Positions 1 to 7,114 of a stretch of DNA of 24,085 bases are shown here, piece after piece. The notes under the pieces were generated by a model that was given only the letters and a program-made list of their open reading frames with translations, had not been told where the DNA came from and did no database searches. The DNA is from Ignavibacteria bacterium (GTDB lineage: Bacteria > Bacteroidota > Ignavibacteria > Tepidaquicellales > OLB5), in contig JAUQWT010000297.1 of assembly GCA_030835005.1 (NCBI GenBank), positions 1-24,085 of the forward strand. Direction: 5' to 3'. Within the stretch, counting starts at the first letter, position 1, and each line of letters opens with the position of its first letter. The position numbers were made by a program, and so were the translations under genes.

Positions 1-1815
1 CGCTTTGGGCCCGATATCTATCAGGTAATCGCTGGCATTGATCATATCAGGATCGTGCTCAACTACTATTACTGAATTGCCAATATCCCTTAATGATTTA
101 AGTATTCTTATCAGCCTGTCATTATCACGCGGATGAAGTCCCACGCTTGGTTCATCAAGCACATAAATAGAGCCAACAAGTGATGAGCCGAGAGATGTAG
201 CTAGATTTATCCTCTGGCTTTCACCTCCTGAGAGTGTACTTGTAAGCCGGTCAAGAGTTAAATAGCCAAGTCCCACTTCATACAAATAAGTCAGCCTGTT
301 TTTAATTTCTTCAAGAATTCTTCCGGCAATTTCCTCATCGTGTTTTGGCAGCTTTATATCCCTGAAGAAAAAGAAAAGTTCTTCGATACTGCTCTTAACA
401 ATATCCTTAATTGTTTTCTCCTGGAATATAACATACAGCGCTTCTTTTCTTAACCTTGAGCCTTCGCACTCTGCACATTTAGTATATGCCCTGTAACGGC
501 TCAACAGAACGCGGTAGTGAATTTTATATGCCGCTTCACGCTCAACCATTCTGAAGAACTTATTAACTCCGATATAATCACCCATCCCTTTAAAGACCAT
601 CTCCACTTCTGCTTTGGTAAGATCTTTGAATGGCACGTGAACCCTAACATCATTTTTTTTGCCTTCAAAAATAAGATCGCTTAAATGTTTGCTGTGCTTT
701 GGAGTTGAAAATGGATGAATAGCATTCTGAAAAATTGATTTATTTCTGTCCGGAATGATCAGTCCCTCGTCTATATCTATTGTTTCGCCGAAACCCTGGC
801 AGCGGGGACAGGCGCCAATTGGATTATTGAAAGAAAACATCAGCGGCTCCGGTTCTTCGAATCTGATCCCGTCAGCTTCAAGATGCAGGTTAAACGGAAT
901 TAATTCGTTTTTACTCATCTCTCCGTTAGCAGAGTTTTCACCGGTTTCAATCATCAAATACAAATAACCATCGCCTTCTGCATAAGCCTGCTCAAGCGAG
1001 CCTGCTAAGCGCTGTATTTGCTCTTCATCACCCTGCAAGAGAGCCATTCTATCAACTACAACTTTTATATCGCTTAGTTTAAGTTTTTTTGCATCATATC
1101 CCTGGTTGAGATCTATGATCTCTTTACCATTATAAATTCTGAAAAACCCTTTTTGTATCAGGTTTTCAATTTCCTGCTTAACCGTTTTGGATTCATGCAC
1201 ATGCACAGGAAATAGAATGAACAACCTGCTTTTGTCTTTGAGTTTAGCAATATATTTCAGAATGTCCTCAACTGTATCGCGTTTAACTTCTTTGCCGGAT
1301 ACAGGGCTGATGGTTTTACCGGCCCTTGCATAAAGAAGCCTGAGGTAATCGTATATTTCTGTTGAAGTGCCGACAGTACTCCTTGGATTGCGGGTTGATG
1401 TTTTTACCTCGATAGCCATTGAGGGGGCTAGTCCTGTTATTGAATCTACATCGGGCTTATTTATTCTTTCGAGGAACTGCCTTGCGTAAGAGGACATGCT
1501 TTCGATATACCGCCTTTGGCCCTCGGCATAAATTGTATCGAAAACCAGTGAGGTTTTACCTGAGCCGCTGAGTCCGGTGACAACAACAAGTTTGTTATGC
1601 GGGATTTCAACATCAATATTTTTAAGGTTATTCACCCGCGCTCCCTTAACGGTTATCATCCTGTCGTTGACGTGAAGGCTGGAAAGTGTGTGTTTTGAAT
1701 TTTCAGAAACTGAAGACGTTTTGCTACCAGTTTTGCGAACCGAAGTCTTAATCGATTTTGAAGTTTTTTTCTTCGGTTCTTCGTTACTTATTTTAGAAAT
1801 TACTTTTCTGGGCAA
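1..1815 (-). CDS. uvrA: UvrA, excinuclease ABC subunit A (3' end outside window)
   Basis: ATPase that scans DNA for bulky lesions and loads UvrB in nucleotide excision repair. The first 605 codons are present; the gene runs off the left edge. Visible: GARVNNLKNI followed by Walker A GLSGSGKT (about residues 81-88), the CPRC pair at 336-339, the CAEC pair at 447-450 in the CxxCxGxRLR context, ABC signature LSGGESQR at 528-535 and Walker B YVLDEP at 551-556. The CxxC normally found about 25 residues before CPRC in the first zinc module is absent; the stretch reads HLEADGIRFEEP. Start choice is uncertain. The frame is open to a TTG at 1815 with AGGA a few bases upstream, giving a Lys/Ser/Thr-rich tail of about 52 residues, while the ATG at 1659 gives a canonical short N-terminus. 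I favour the longer form because the extension has coding-like composition. Identity is certain; the start is not. Confidence 0.96.
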   Translation of the reverse strand, partial: MPRKVISKISNEEPKKKTSKSIKTSVRKTGSKTSSVSENSKHTLSSLHVNDRMITVKGARVNNLKNIDVEIPHNKLVVVTGLSGSGKTSLVFDTIYAEGQRRYIESMSSYARQFLERINKPDVDSITGLAPSMAIEVKTSTRNPRSTVGTSTEIYDYLRLLYARAGKTISPVSGKEVKRDTVEDILKYIAKLKDKSRLFILFPVHVHESKTVKQEIENLIQKGFFRIYNGKEIIDLNQGYDAKKLKLSDIKVVVDRMALLQGDEEQIQRLAGSLEQAYAEGDGYLYLMIETGENSANGEMSKNELIPFNLHLEADGIRFEEPEPLMFSFNNPIGACPRCQGFGETIDIDEGLIIPDRNKSIFQNAIHPFSTPKHSKHLSDLIFEGKKNDVRVHVPFKDLTKAEVEMVFKGMGDYIGVNKFFRMVEREAAYKIHYRVLLSRYRAYTKCAECEGSRLRKEALYVIFQEKTIKDIVKSSIEELFFFFRDIKLPKHDEEIAGRILEEIKNRLTYLYEVGLGYLTLDRLTSTLSGGESQRINLATSLGSSLVGSIYVLDEPSVGLHPRDNDRLIRILKSLRDIGNSVIVVEHDPDMINASDYLIDIGPKA

Positions 1816-2355
1816 TTGTTGATCCTGAATTTGGTTGAATTCGTAAAATCGTGATTATTTTAAGAACAAGAAATGATAAAAACGGGTCAAAGCCGGACAT
1901 ATAGACTACAGGCTGGAATTCCAGTTTGTGGAGGCATTCTTTTCATTCTGGAATTGGAATGTTTTGATTGCGATTCACATTGTTAACTTTCCAGAATTTA
2001 GAGAATTTTCCAGTTTGCAGAACAATTTACCCCCACCCTTGCACTAAAGTACTCTGTACCTCCCCAAAGGAGAGGGACAATTCTTGAATCGATATGCTCC
2101 GAAGGAGCCCCTTTCGAGGCTGAACTATCCGGAAGTTTAGGCTGTTTCTTAAAATGTACCGAACAGGTTTTTGCTGATTGCGACGATTTTTCGCAATTAG
2201 TCCGGCACTTAAGGCTCAGATCAGCACATTCATTTCCCGTTACGCGTGAGAATTCTCGTTTGTGAGCAATTTTTTTTGAAATGAGACGCGAGACTGGTGA
2301 TTACAGCACGGAATCGCAAAAAGTCTCAAAAATAAAATTTTTCTCATGCGAGAAA

Positions 2356-2424
2356 ATATGCAAGCAATTTGATATGCATTATGCATATTAATATAAGATA
2401 ATATATGGCAATAGCATATGCAAG
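2356..2424. repeat. ATATGCAAG direct repeats flanking a 17-bp palindrome
   Basis: ATATGCAAG occurs at 2356-2364 and again at 2416-2424. Between them lies the perfect palindrome ATATGCAT-T-ATGCATAT at 2372-2388. The core ATGCA is shared by all elements. It sits far from any gene start, so an operator role is not supported by position. It may be a repeat remnant. Confidence 0.5.
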
Positions 2425-2499
2425 TCACTTTGAGGTTTATTTGATAATTCATTAACCGGAAAGAGTGCCAAGGTATGCCGAAAATGAGAGGGCAACAGT

Positions 2500-2519
2500 G
2501 GATCAGTCACGACCGATCC
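2500..2519. repeat. GGATC-A-GTC-AC-GAC-C-GATCC imperfect palindrome
   Basis: The arms GGATC/GATCC and GTC/GAC are separated by a single A·C mismatch, and the sequence continues CCTAC on the right. It looks like an imperfect copy of a dispersed intergenic palindrome. Only one copy lies in this window, so the repeat family is inferred rather than shown. Confidence 0.4.
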
Positions 2520-2695
2520 CTACAAAAAGAAGATAAATATCATTGTTCTCCCGTTGTTGGCGTTTGTTGAATCCCGATGTACCGTGATGAAATCCCGCTT
2601 GTCTACGACTCTTCGAATCGATCCACGATTCTACAAATCATGGATTCTTAGAAAGACTCGTTGAACGGGATCACCAACAACCAGTAAAACACAAA

Positions 2696-2717
2696 ACCCA
2701 TGACATAAGCCATGGGT
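2696..2717 (-). terminator. Perfect 7-bp hairpin ACCCATG/CATGGGT, terminator-like on minus strand
   Basis: ACCCATG (2696-2702) and CATGGGT (2711-2717) pair perfectly around an 8-nt loop. On the minus strand the stem is followed by TTTTGTGTTTT, as in a weak rho-independent terminator. It could end transcription coming from the 2991-3455 gene or from the candidate small RNA. Alternatively, hairpins of this form are typical of IS200/IS605 ends, but no transposase is nearby. Confidence 0.4.
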
Positions 2718-2739
2718 CAGGAATTTCTATTTTGGGCAT

Positions 2740-2823
2740 AAAAAAATGGCAGGTCTTTTGGGAAGTCCGGGAGGACTCTTACTAAGAACGATGAGCACCC
2801 TTACCTACTCATCTCCTGCCACT
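2740..2823 (-). ncRNA. Candidate small structured RNA of unknown class
   Basis: On the minus strand, AGUGGCAGG (2823-2815) can pair with CCUGCCAUU (2753-2745), nine pairs including one G-U, closing a domain with two internal hairpins: GAUGAG/CUCAUC (2813-2808 with 2795-2790, 12-nt loop) and AGUCC/GGACU (2777-2773 with 2768-2764, tetraloop). The closing helix runs into seven T residues (2746-2740), and a TATATTTG box lies just upstream at 2833-2826. Start, fold and end therefore coincide, giving a transcript of roughly 75-85 nt. On the plus strand the tetraloop would be GGGA, a GNRA loop, but that strand lacks a T-run. It matches no SRP RNA, RNase P RNA, tmRNA, 6S RNA or riboswitch consensus that I can recall. 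Confidence 0.42.
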
Positions 2824-2825
2824 AC

Positions 2826-2833
2826 AAATATAA
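2826..2833 (-). promoter_or_regulatory. Putative Bacteroidota -7 box TATATTTG for the small RNA
   Basis: The minus strand reads TATATTTG, an exact match to the TAnnTTTG -7 element of Bacteroidota housekeeping promoters, ending about 6 nt before the predicted closing stem of the candidate RNA. No clear TTTG -33 element lies 19-20 nt upstream, only a T-rich stretch. Position relative to the structured element is the main support. Confidence 0.35.
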
Positions 2834-2990
2834 TACAAGAAGCCAACGAAAAGAAATAACAAAATTTGTCCTTTTTAAATATTTCTTGTCAAAAGATTAC
2901 TGCCGTGAAAAGGGAATTGAAGATCTGAACAAAAAGTCCCTAAAATGAGAAAAAACCGGTTTCTTTCAGCTCCAGCTGATTGTTTGACCT

Positions 2991-3455
2991 CTACTGCTTT
3001 AAGGCAAACATCAAATACTCTTCCATAACAAGCCCGTCTGACATGACACTTTTGCCATCCTGCTTATACTCAGCGTTCACAAACCTGAAATTCGGATTCC
3101 CGAAGTTAGCCGGAATATCTGTCAATACAAATTTCCCTTTAGTTACAGTCACATTTCGGAACACTAAAGTATCCATCATCCAGTTCTCGCCGCCATCCAT
3201 AGTGGCACCCGAGATCATTGTTATCTTCAAAGCATCGCTTTCTTTGACAATTAGAAATTGATAGTTTGATTCATAGGTTTCGCTCGCAGCAATGTACTGC
3301 CCTTCATACTTCGAGAGGTCACTTTGCACATTTGTTTTGAAATTCGAGCTGCTAACATAAATCCCTGCAGGTGCAACAAAATATCCCTGGGAATATAACA
3401 TGTTTGAAATAAACATTGCTGAAAAAAAAGATGCAGCCAAAAGCAATTTTTTCAT
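2991..3455 (-). CDS. Small secreted protein of unknown function
   Basis: 154 residues. The N-terminus has two lysines and a hydrophobic stretch, followed by small and polar residues at about 20-24 (LYSQG), a signal peptide of the kind common in this group, so the mature protein of about 130 residues should be periplasmic or exported. There is no lipobox Cys and no second membrane segment. The mature part alternates short hydrophobic and polar stretches, suggesting a small beta-rich domain; I recognise no catalytic motif or family. The ATG start is supported by the signal peptide directly after it. The gene is monocistronic: the next minus-strand gene, uvrA, is more than 1 kb away, and rpsF is divergent. 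Confidence 0.8.
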   Translation of the reverse strand: MKKLLLAASFFSAMFISNMLYSQGYFVAPAGIYVSSSNFKTNVQSDLSKYEGQYIAASETYESNYQFLIVKESDALKITMISGATMDGGENWMMDTLVFRNVTVTKGKFVLTDIPANFGNPNFRFVNAEYKQDGKSVMSDGLVMEEYLMFALKQ

Positions 3456-3780
3456 ATTCTATTTGATTTGAGAAGTTAAATGATAGTAGTGACAGAATTT
3501 CCTGAAATGATGATTCAGAAAATACTCCTTTTCTTAATTTTTTAACAATCCATCAAGAATTATTAATAGGATAAAAATCTGGCATTACCACAGAATTACG
3601 CTTCATTCACTTAATTGCAAATATATTACTTGATTTTCTAATTTACAATGGTTTACATAAAGTTCGCCTTCGAACTCAGCACTGATTTTTCTTCAAAAAT
3701 CCTGCAAATTCACAAATTTCCTGCCTTGATTATTTTTGGGTAAAAAGCTATATTAGTAGCTAAATTCTAACAATATTTTA
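3456..3780. other. Divergent intergenic region with stacked hairpins before rpsF
   Basis: 325 bp between the secreted-protein gene and rpsF. Short hairpins include CTGAA/TTCAG (3502-3518, 7-nt loop), AGTTCG-CCTT-CGAACT (3661-3676) and GATTTTT-CTTC-AAAAATC (3684-3701). The last two lie back to back about 25 bp before the proposed rpsF promoter, where they could insulate it from upstream transcription. No open frame in the region looks coding. Confidence 0.5.
3726..3754 (+). promoter_or_regulatory. Putative sigma70-type promoter of the rpsF cluster
   Basis: TTGATT (3726-3731), a 17-bp spacer and TATATT (3749-3754) form a good -35/-10 pair. They lie 26 bp before the rpsF ATG and predict a leader of about 20 nt. 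No Shine-Dalgarno sequence is visible before rpsF, which is common in this group. Prediction from consensus only. Confidence 0.45.
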
Positions 3781-4203
3781 ATGACCGAAAAAACACACAA
3801 GTATTACGAAACCACTTTTATAGTTGATTCGATATATGAAGACGATAGAGTTGAATCTATTGTAAACAAATACACGAACTTTTTCACCAAAAACGGCGGA
3901 GAAGTGCTTAAAACAGAAAAATGGGGCAGAAGGAAACTGGCATACCAGATCAAGAAGAAACCAACGGGTTCTTATGTATCCATAGAATTCAAAGCTGATC
4001 CTTCAGTCATAGCCAAACTCGAAAGGGCATACCATCTGGATGATGATATTCTGAGATTTTTAACTGTTACTTATGATAAGAAGACACTTGCTGAAAGAAA
4101 CGTTTACCTGATAAAGAAAGCAGAGATCTTAAAAGAAAGAGAAGCAGCATTGCAGCAGCAGTCAGCCGAAGCAGATAAAGCAGCTGATGCCAAGACAACA
4201 TAA
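3781..4203 (+). CDS. rpsF: 30S ribosomal protein S6
   Basis: 140 residues. The body (about 1-105) is a typical S6 domain: a YYETTFIVD first strand, the conserved LKTEKWGRRKLAYQIKK segment at about residues 43-59, and GSYVSIEF in the next strand. S6 binds 16S rRNA in the 30S platform as a heterodimer with S18. The last 35 residues form a charged Glu/Lys/Ala/Gln-rich tail, as in many S6 proteins of this group. It is the first gene of the rpsF-ssb-rplI cluster; the partner gene rpsR is not next to it. Confidence 0.97.
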   Translation: MTEKTHKYYETTFIVDSIYEDDRVESIVNKYTNFFTKNGGEVLKTEKWGRRKLAYQIKKKPTGSYVSIEFKADPSVIAKLERAYHLDDDILRFLTVTYDKKTLAERNVYLIKKAEILKEREAALQQQSAEADKAADAKTT

Positions 4204-4243
4204 TAAAAAGTTTAGTCAACAATTAACAATTAAGCAAATTATC

Positions 4244-4248
4244 GGAGG
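4244..4248 (+). promoter_or_regulatory. Shine-Dalgarno GGAGG before ssb
   Basis: GGAGG ends 5 nt before the ssb ATG at 4254. It is one of the few strong ribosome binding sites in the window and fixes the ssb start. Confidence 0.7.
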
Positions 4249-4253
4249 AAACA

Positions 4254-4703
4254 ATGGCTGATTTAAAGATGCCCGAATTAAACTCGGTTATTATTGCCGG
4301 GAACCTGACCAAGGACCCAATATTCAGACAGACCACAAACGGCACACCCGTTGTAAACTTTTCGGTTGCAAGCAACAGAAGATACCGGGACAGCAAAGAT
4401 GAATGGCAGGAAGATGTTTGCTATGTTGGAATTGTTGCATGGAACAAACTTGCAGAGTCTTGCCGCGATAAACTTAGAAAAGGAAATGCAGTTCTTGTGG
4501 AAGGAGAGCTTCAGTCTAGGACCTTTAAAACAGAAAAAGGCGACAGCAAAACCATCGTAGAGATCAAAGCCAGAAGGATCCAGTTCCTTAACAAACGTGC
4601 TCAGGCAGAGCACCACGATGAACCTACTACTTTTGAAGACGATTCATTTGAAAAGCATCTCTCACCCGAAGACACAGCTCTATTGGGCGAGACACATACT
4701 TAA
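4254..4703 (+). CDS. ssb: Single-stranded DNA-binding protein
   Basis: 149 residues. SSB coats single-stranded DNA in replication, recombination and repair. The OB-fold spans about residues 9-113 with the conserved NSVIIAGNLTKDP start, the VNFSVASNRRYRD strand, the WNKLAESC segment, and VLVEGELQSRTF near the middle. The N-terminal extension (MADLKMPEL) and the phrase EDVCYVGIVAW resemble what I recall of the green sulfur bacterial type. The C-terminal tail is only about 35 residues, acidic in its first half but ending in LLGETHT; the acidic DDxPF tip that docks partner proteins is absent. This suggests either a second, specialised SSB or a lineage-specific tail. Confidence 0.95.
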   Translation: MADLKMPELNSVIIAGNLTKDPIFRQTTNGTPVVNFSVASNRRYRDSKDEWQEDVCYVGIVAWNKLAESCRDKLRKGNAVLVEGELQSRTFKTEKGDSKTIVEIKARRIQFLNKRAQAEHHDEPTTFEDDSFEKHLSPEDTALLGETHT

Positions 4704-4730
4704 TAAATAACTAATAATAACCGGCAGATG

Positions 4731-4759
4731 TTGACTTGTATCGCGCTGCTAAATATGTA
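4731..4759 (+). promoter_or_regulatory. Possible internal promoter before rplI
   Basis: TTGACT (4731-4736), a 17-bp spacer and TATGTA (4754-4759) lie in the 66-bp gap between ssb and rplI. The predicted start would fall only a few bases before the rplI ATG at 4770, giving a nearly leaderless mRNA. This is weak consensus evidence in AT-rich DNA. Confidence 0.25.
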
Positions 4760-4769
4760 ATAATACTCA

Positions 4770-5219
4770 ATGAAAATTATATTAAAAAAAGATCACGATA
4801 AATTAGGTAATACCGGAGAAGTTGTTAACGTAAAAGACGGCTTTGCAATGAATTACCTCATCCCCAATGGTGTTGCCATGAAAGCTACAACAAGCAACAT
4901 GAAAGTCCTTGACGAGATAAAAAAACAGCAGGCCAAAAAGCTTGAAAAAGAAATAGCAGAAGCTCAGAAACTTGCCGGTGAGCTTTCAGGCGTTGAGCTT
5001 GAGATAAAAGCAAAAGCCGCCGATGATATAAAGTTATTCGGTTCAGTTACAAATGGAACCATTGCAGAGGCATTGATTCACAAAGGCTTCACAATTGATA
5101 AAAGAAATGTACTGCTTGAAGAGCCTATTAAAGAACTGGGTTCAAGAACAGTGGATATTAAGCTTGCAGGAAACGTTATGGCAAAAATTAACGTTACAGT
5201 GATAAAAGACGAAGCCTAA
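4770..5219 (+). CDS. rplI: 50S ribosomal protein L9
   Basis: 149 residues, normal length for L9. The N-terminal domain carries the family signature GEVVNVKDGFAMNYLIPNG at about residues 17-35. A long connecting helix (about 45-75, Lys/Glu/Ala-rich) leads to the C-terminal domain with LFGSVTNGTIAEAL at about 89-102. L9 binds 23S rRNA near the L1 stalk and helps maintain reading frame. It follows ssb directly, where rpsR would normally intervene. Confidence 0.97.
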   Translation: MKIILKKDHDKLGNTGEVVNVKDGFAMNYLIPNGVAMKATTSNMKVLDEIKKQQAKKLEKEIAEAQKLAGELSGVELEIKAKAADDIKLFGSVTNGTIAEALIHKGFTIDKRNVLLEEPIKELGSRTVDIKLAGNVMAKINVTVIKDEA

Positions 5220-5238
5220 GCTTCCTTATAAAGAAGCT
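5219..5238 (+). other. Hairpin between rplI and korA
   Basis: AGCTTC (5219-5224) pairs with GAAGCT (5233-5238) around an 8-nt loop, starting at the last base of the rplI stop codon. No T-run follows at once; GATTTTTCTT comes about 12 nt later. This would be a poor terminator, so some read-through from the ribosomal genes into korA is plausible. Confidence 0.4.
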
Positions 5239-5280
5239 CTTGCACGGCTTGATTTTTCTTAAGGAGCATTAAAAAAATAA

Positions 5281-7113
5281 ATGGAAAAAACCGTAGAGGT
5301 TTTAAAAAGCGCGACCATAAGGTTTGCGGGTGATTCCGGCGACGGGATGCAGATCGTCGGATCAAGATTCACAGAAACATCAGCATTTTTTGGCAACGAC
5401 TTAAGCACTTTCCCTGACTATCCCGCAGAAATAAGAGCCCCTGCAGGAACTTTATTCGGTGTAAGCGGTTTCCAGATACAATTTTCATCTCAGGATATAT
5501 ATTCCCCGGGCGATGAACCGGACGTTCTTGTTGCCATGAACCCGGCGGCTTTAAAGGTTAATTTAAAAGACCTCAAAAAACACGGAACAATCATTGCAAA
5601 TGAAGATGCCTTCATAGAGAAGAACCTGAATCTCGCGGGGTACGATTCGAACCCACTCGAAGACGGTTCACTTGCCGGCTACAAATTAATTAAAGTTCCG
5701 GTTACCAGGGCAACCAATAATGCAGTTCAGGATCTTGGCTTAACAGCTAAAGATGCTAACCGCTGCAAAAATTTCTATGCACTTGGTATCACATATTGGC
5801 TCTACGACAGGCCACTTGAAATTACAATGAACTGGCTTGAAAGCAAGTTCAGTAAAAATCCGGTCATAGCAGAAGCGAATATCAAAGCTTTAAAAGCCGG
5901 CTTTTACTTCGGTGAAACTGCAGAGATATTTACGACCAGATACAAAGTAGCCCCTGCACATCTGCCTAAAGGCATCTATAGAAATATCACAGGCAATCAT
6001 GCCGCAGCTCTGGGTATTTTGGCAGCGTCGCTCAAAAGCGGTTTGCCGTTATTCCTTGGCTCATATCCTATTACTCCCGCCAGTGATATACTACATGATC
6101 TTTCAAGCTTTAAGAACTTTGGAGTAAAAACATTCCAGGCTGAAGACGAAATTGCCGCAGTTTGCGCATCTATCGGCGCAGCCTTTGGCGGATCGCTTGC
6201 TTTCACAAGCACAAGCGGACCCGGAATGGCGCTGAAACAGGAAGCAATTGGTTTGGCTGTAATGGTAGAGCTGCCTTTGGTAATTGCAAACATTCAAAGG
6301 GGCGGACCCAGTACAGGTTTGCCAACCAAGACCGAACAGGCTGATCTGTTCCAGGCTATACTTGGAAGGAACGGTGAGTGTCCGGTACCGGTAGTTGCAG
6401 CTTCTTCACCTGCTGATTGCTTTATGATGATGTTTGAAGCTGCCCGTATTGCATGTAAATTCATGACACCGGTTATTTTCCTTTCAGATGGTTATCTAGC
6501 CAATGGCGCAGAGCCGTGGAGGATTCCGCATGAGAATGAATTACCGATCATTGAAGGCGATTTCAGGACAGAAAAGGAAGGTTACTTCCCATACATGAGA
6601 GATGAGTTCCTTGCACGCCCTTGGGTAAAACCGGGAACACCGGGATTGGAGCACAGAATTGGCGGTCTTGAAAAACAGCATATCACGGGTAATGTAAGCT
6701 ATGATACAGCAAACCATGAATTCATGGTTAATTTAAGAGCTGAAAAAGTTAAGAATATTGAAAATTTTATCCCGCCTGCTGAAGTTGACGGCGATCCTGA
6801 GGGTGAGCTTCTAATCATCGGATGGGGAAGCACTTATGGATCAATTACTTCAGCACGTGAAAGACTTCTTGCAAAAGGATACAAAGTTTCAAGAGTACAC
6901 CTCAAGTATCTTAACCCGATGCCAAAGAATCTGGGTGACATTTTAAATAGATTCAAGAAAGTGCTTGTTCCTGAATTGAACCTCGGACAGTTGAGTACAC
7001 TTCTGAGGGCATACTACCTTAAGGATGTTATTGGTCTAAATAAAGTTCAGGGCTTGCCGTTTAAAGCAAGTGAAATTGAGAAAAAAGTAATAGAATTGTT
7101 AACTGAAAAATAA
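5281..7113 (+). CDS. korA: 2-oxoglutarate:ferredoxin oxidoreductase, fused gamma-alpha subunit
   Basis: 610 residues. With KorB it interconverts 2-oxoglutarate plus CoA and succinyl-CoA plus CO2 using ferredoxin. Residues about 10-195 are the gamma domain (AGDSGDGMQ at 16-24, then a Rossmann-like segment with PDVLVAMNPAAL). Residues about 235-420 are the alpha domain I with YPITPAS at 262-268, a QAEDEIAA Glu motif at 286-293, and GGPSTGLPTKTEQ at 341-353. The remainder is domain II, with ILNRFKKVLVPELNLGQL near the C-terminus. This gamma-alpha fusion is the usual two-subunit KorAB form. The start lies 61 bp after rplI; AAGGAG at 5261-5266 is rather far from the ATG. The assignment to 2-oxoglutarate rather than another 2-oxoacid is by family resemblance. 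Confidence 0.9.
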   Translation: MEKTVEVLKSATIRFAGDSGDGMQIVGSRFTETSAFFGNDLSTFPDYPAEIRAPAGTLFGVSGFQIQFSSQDIYSPGDEPDVLVAMNPAALKVNLKDLKKHGTIIANEDAFIEKNLNLAGYDSNPLEDGSLAGYKLIKVPVTRATNNAVQDLGLTAKDANRCKNFYALGITYWLYDRPLEITMNWLESKFSKNPVIAEANIKALKAGFYFGETAEIFTTRYKVAPAHLPKGIYRNITGNHAAALGILAASLKSGLPLFLGSYPITPASDILHDLSSFKNFGVKTFQAEDEIAAVCASIGAAFGGSLAFTSTSGPGMALKQEAIGLAVMVELPLVIANIQRGGPSTGLPTKTEQADLFQAILGRNGECPVPVVAASSPADCFMMMFEAARIACKFMTPVIFLSDGYLANGAEPWRIPHENELPIIEGDFRTEKEGYFPYMRDEFLARPWVKPGTPGLEHRIGGLEKQHITGNVSYDTANHEFMVNLRAEKVKNIENFIPPAEVDGDPEGELLIIGWGSTYGSITSARERLLAKGYKVSRVHLKYLNPMPKNLGDILNRFKKVLVPELNLGQLSTLLRAYYLKDVIGLNKVQGLPFKASEIEKKVIELLTEK

Positions 7114-7114
7114 A

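Larger units (their letters stand above)
1816..2990. other. Gene-poor, palindrome-rich intergenic region
   Basis: About 1.2 kb between uvrA and a small secreted-protein gene, with no convincing coding region; the one 70-residue open frame (2240-2452, minus) is Cys/Ile-rich and resembles no family I know. It holds a 12-bp palindrome CTGGAATTCCAG (1913-1924), a direct repeat CCAGTTTG (1921-1928 and 2010-2017), a small hairpin GCTCC-GAA-GGAGC (2096-2108), and the palindromes, hairpin and candidate RNA listed separately. Such a density of short inverted repeats fits a decayed mobile or repeat landing zone, but no transposase remnant is visible. Confidence 0.6.

Noticed and set aside
2240..2452. 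70-residue open frame on the minus strand in the gene-free region
   Set aside because: Composition is Cys/Ile/His-rich, it overlaps the ATATGCA palindromes, has no ribosome binding site and no family resemblance.
2696..2717. IS200/IS605 insertion sequence
   Set aside because: Only a single terminal-type hairpin is present, with no transposase frame within several kilobases; kept as a hairpin only.
2748..2820. Possible SRP RNA, RNase P RNA or cobalamin riboswitch
   Set aside because: GGAAGTCCGGGAGG and GACCTGCC loosely recall parts of these families, but the SRP GGAA apical loop with its internal loops, the RNase P core and the B12 box are all missing.
2951..2966. Terminator AAACCGGTTTTTT after the 2991-3455 gene
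   Set aside because: The palindrome has no loop, so it cannot form a normal terminator hairpin, and the T-run is part of the palindrome.
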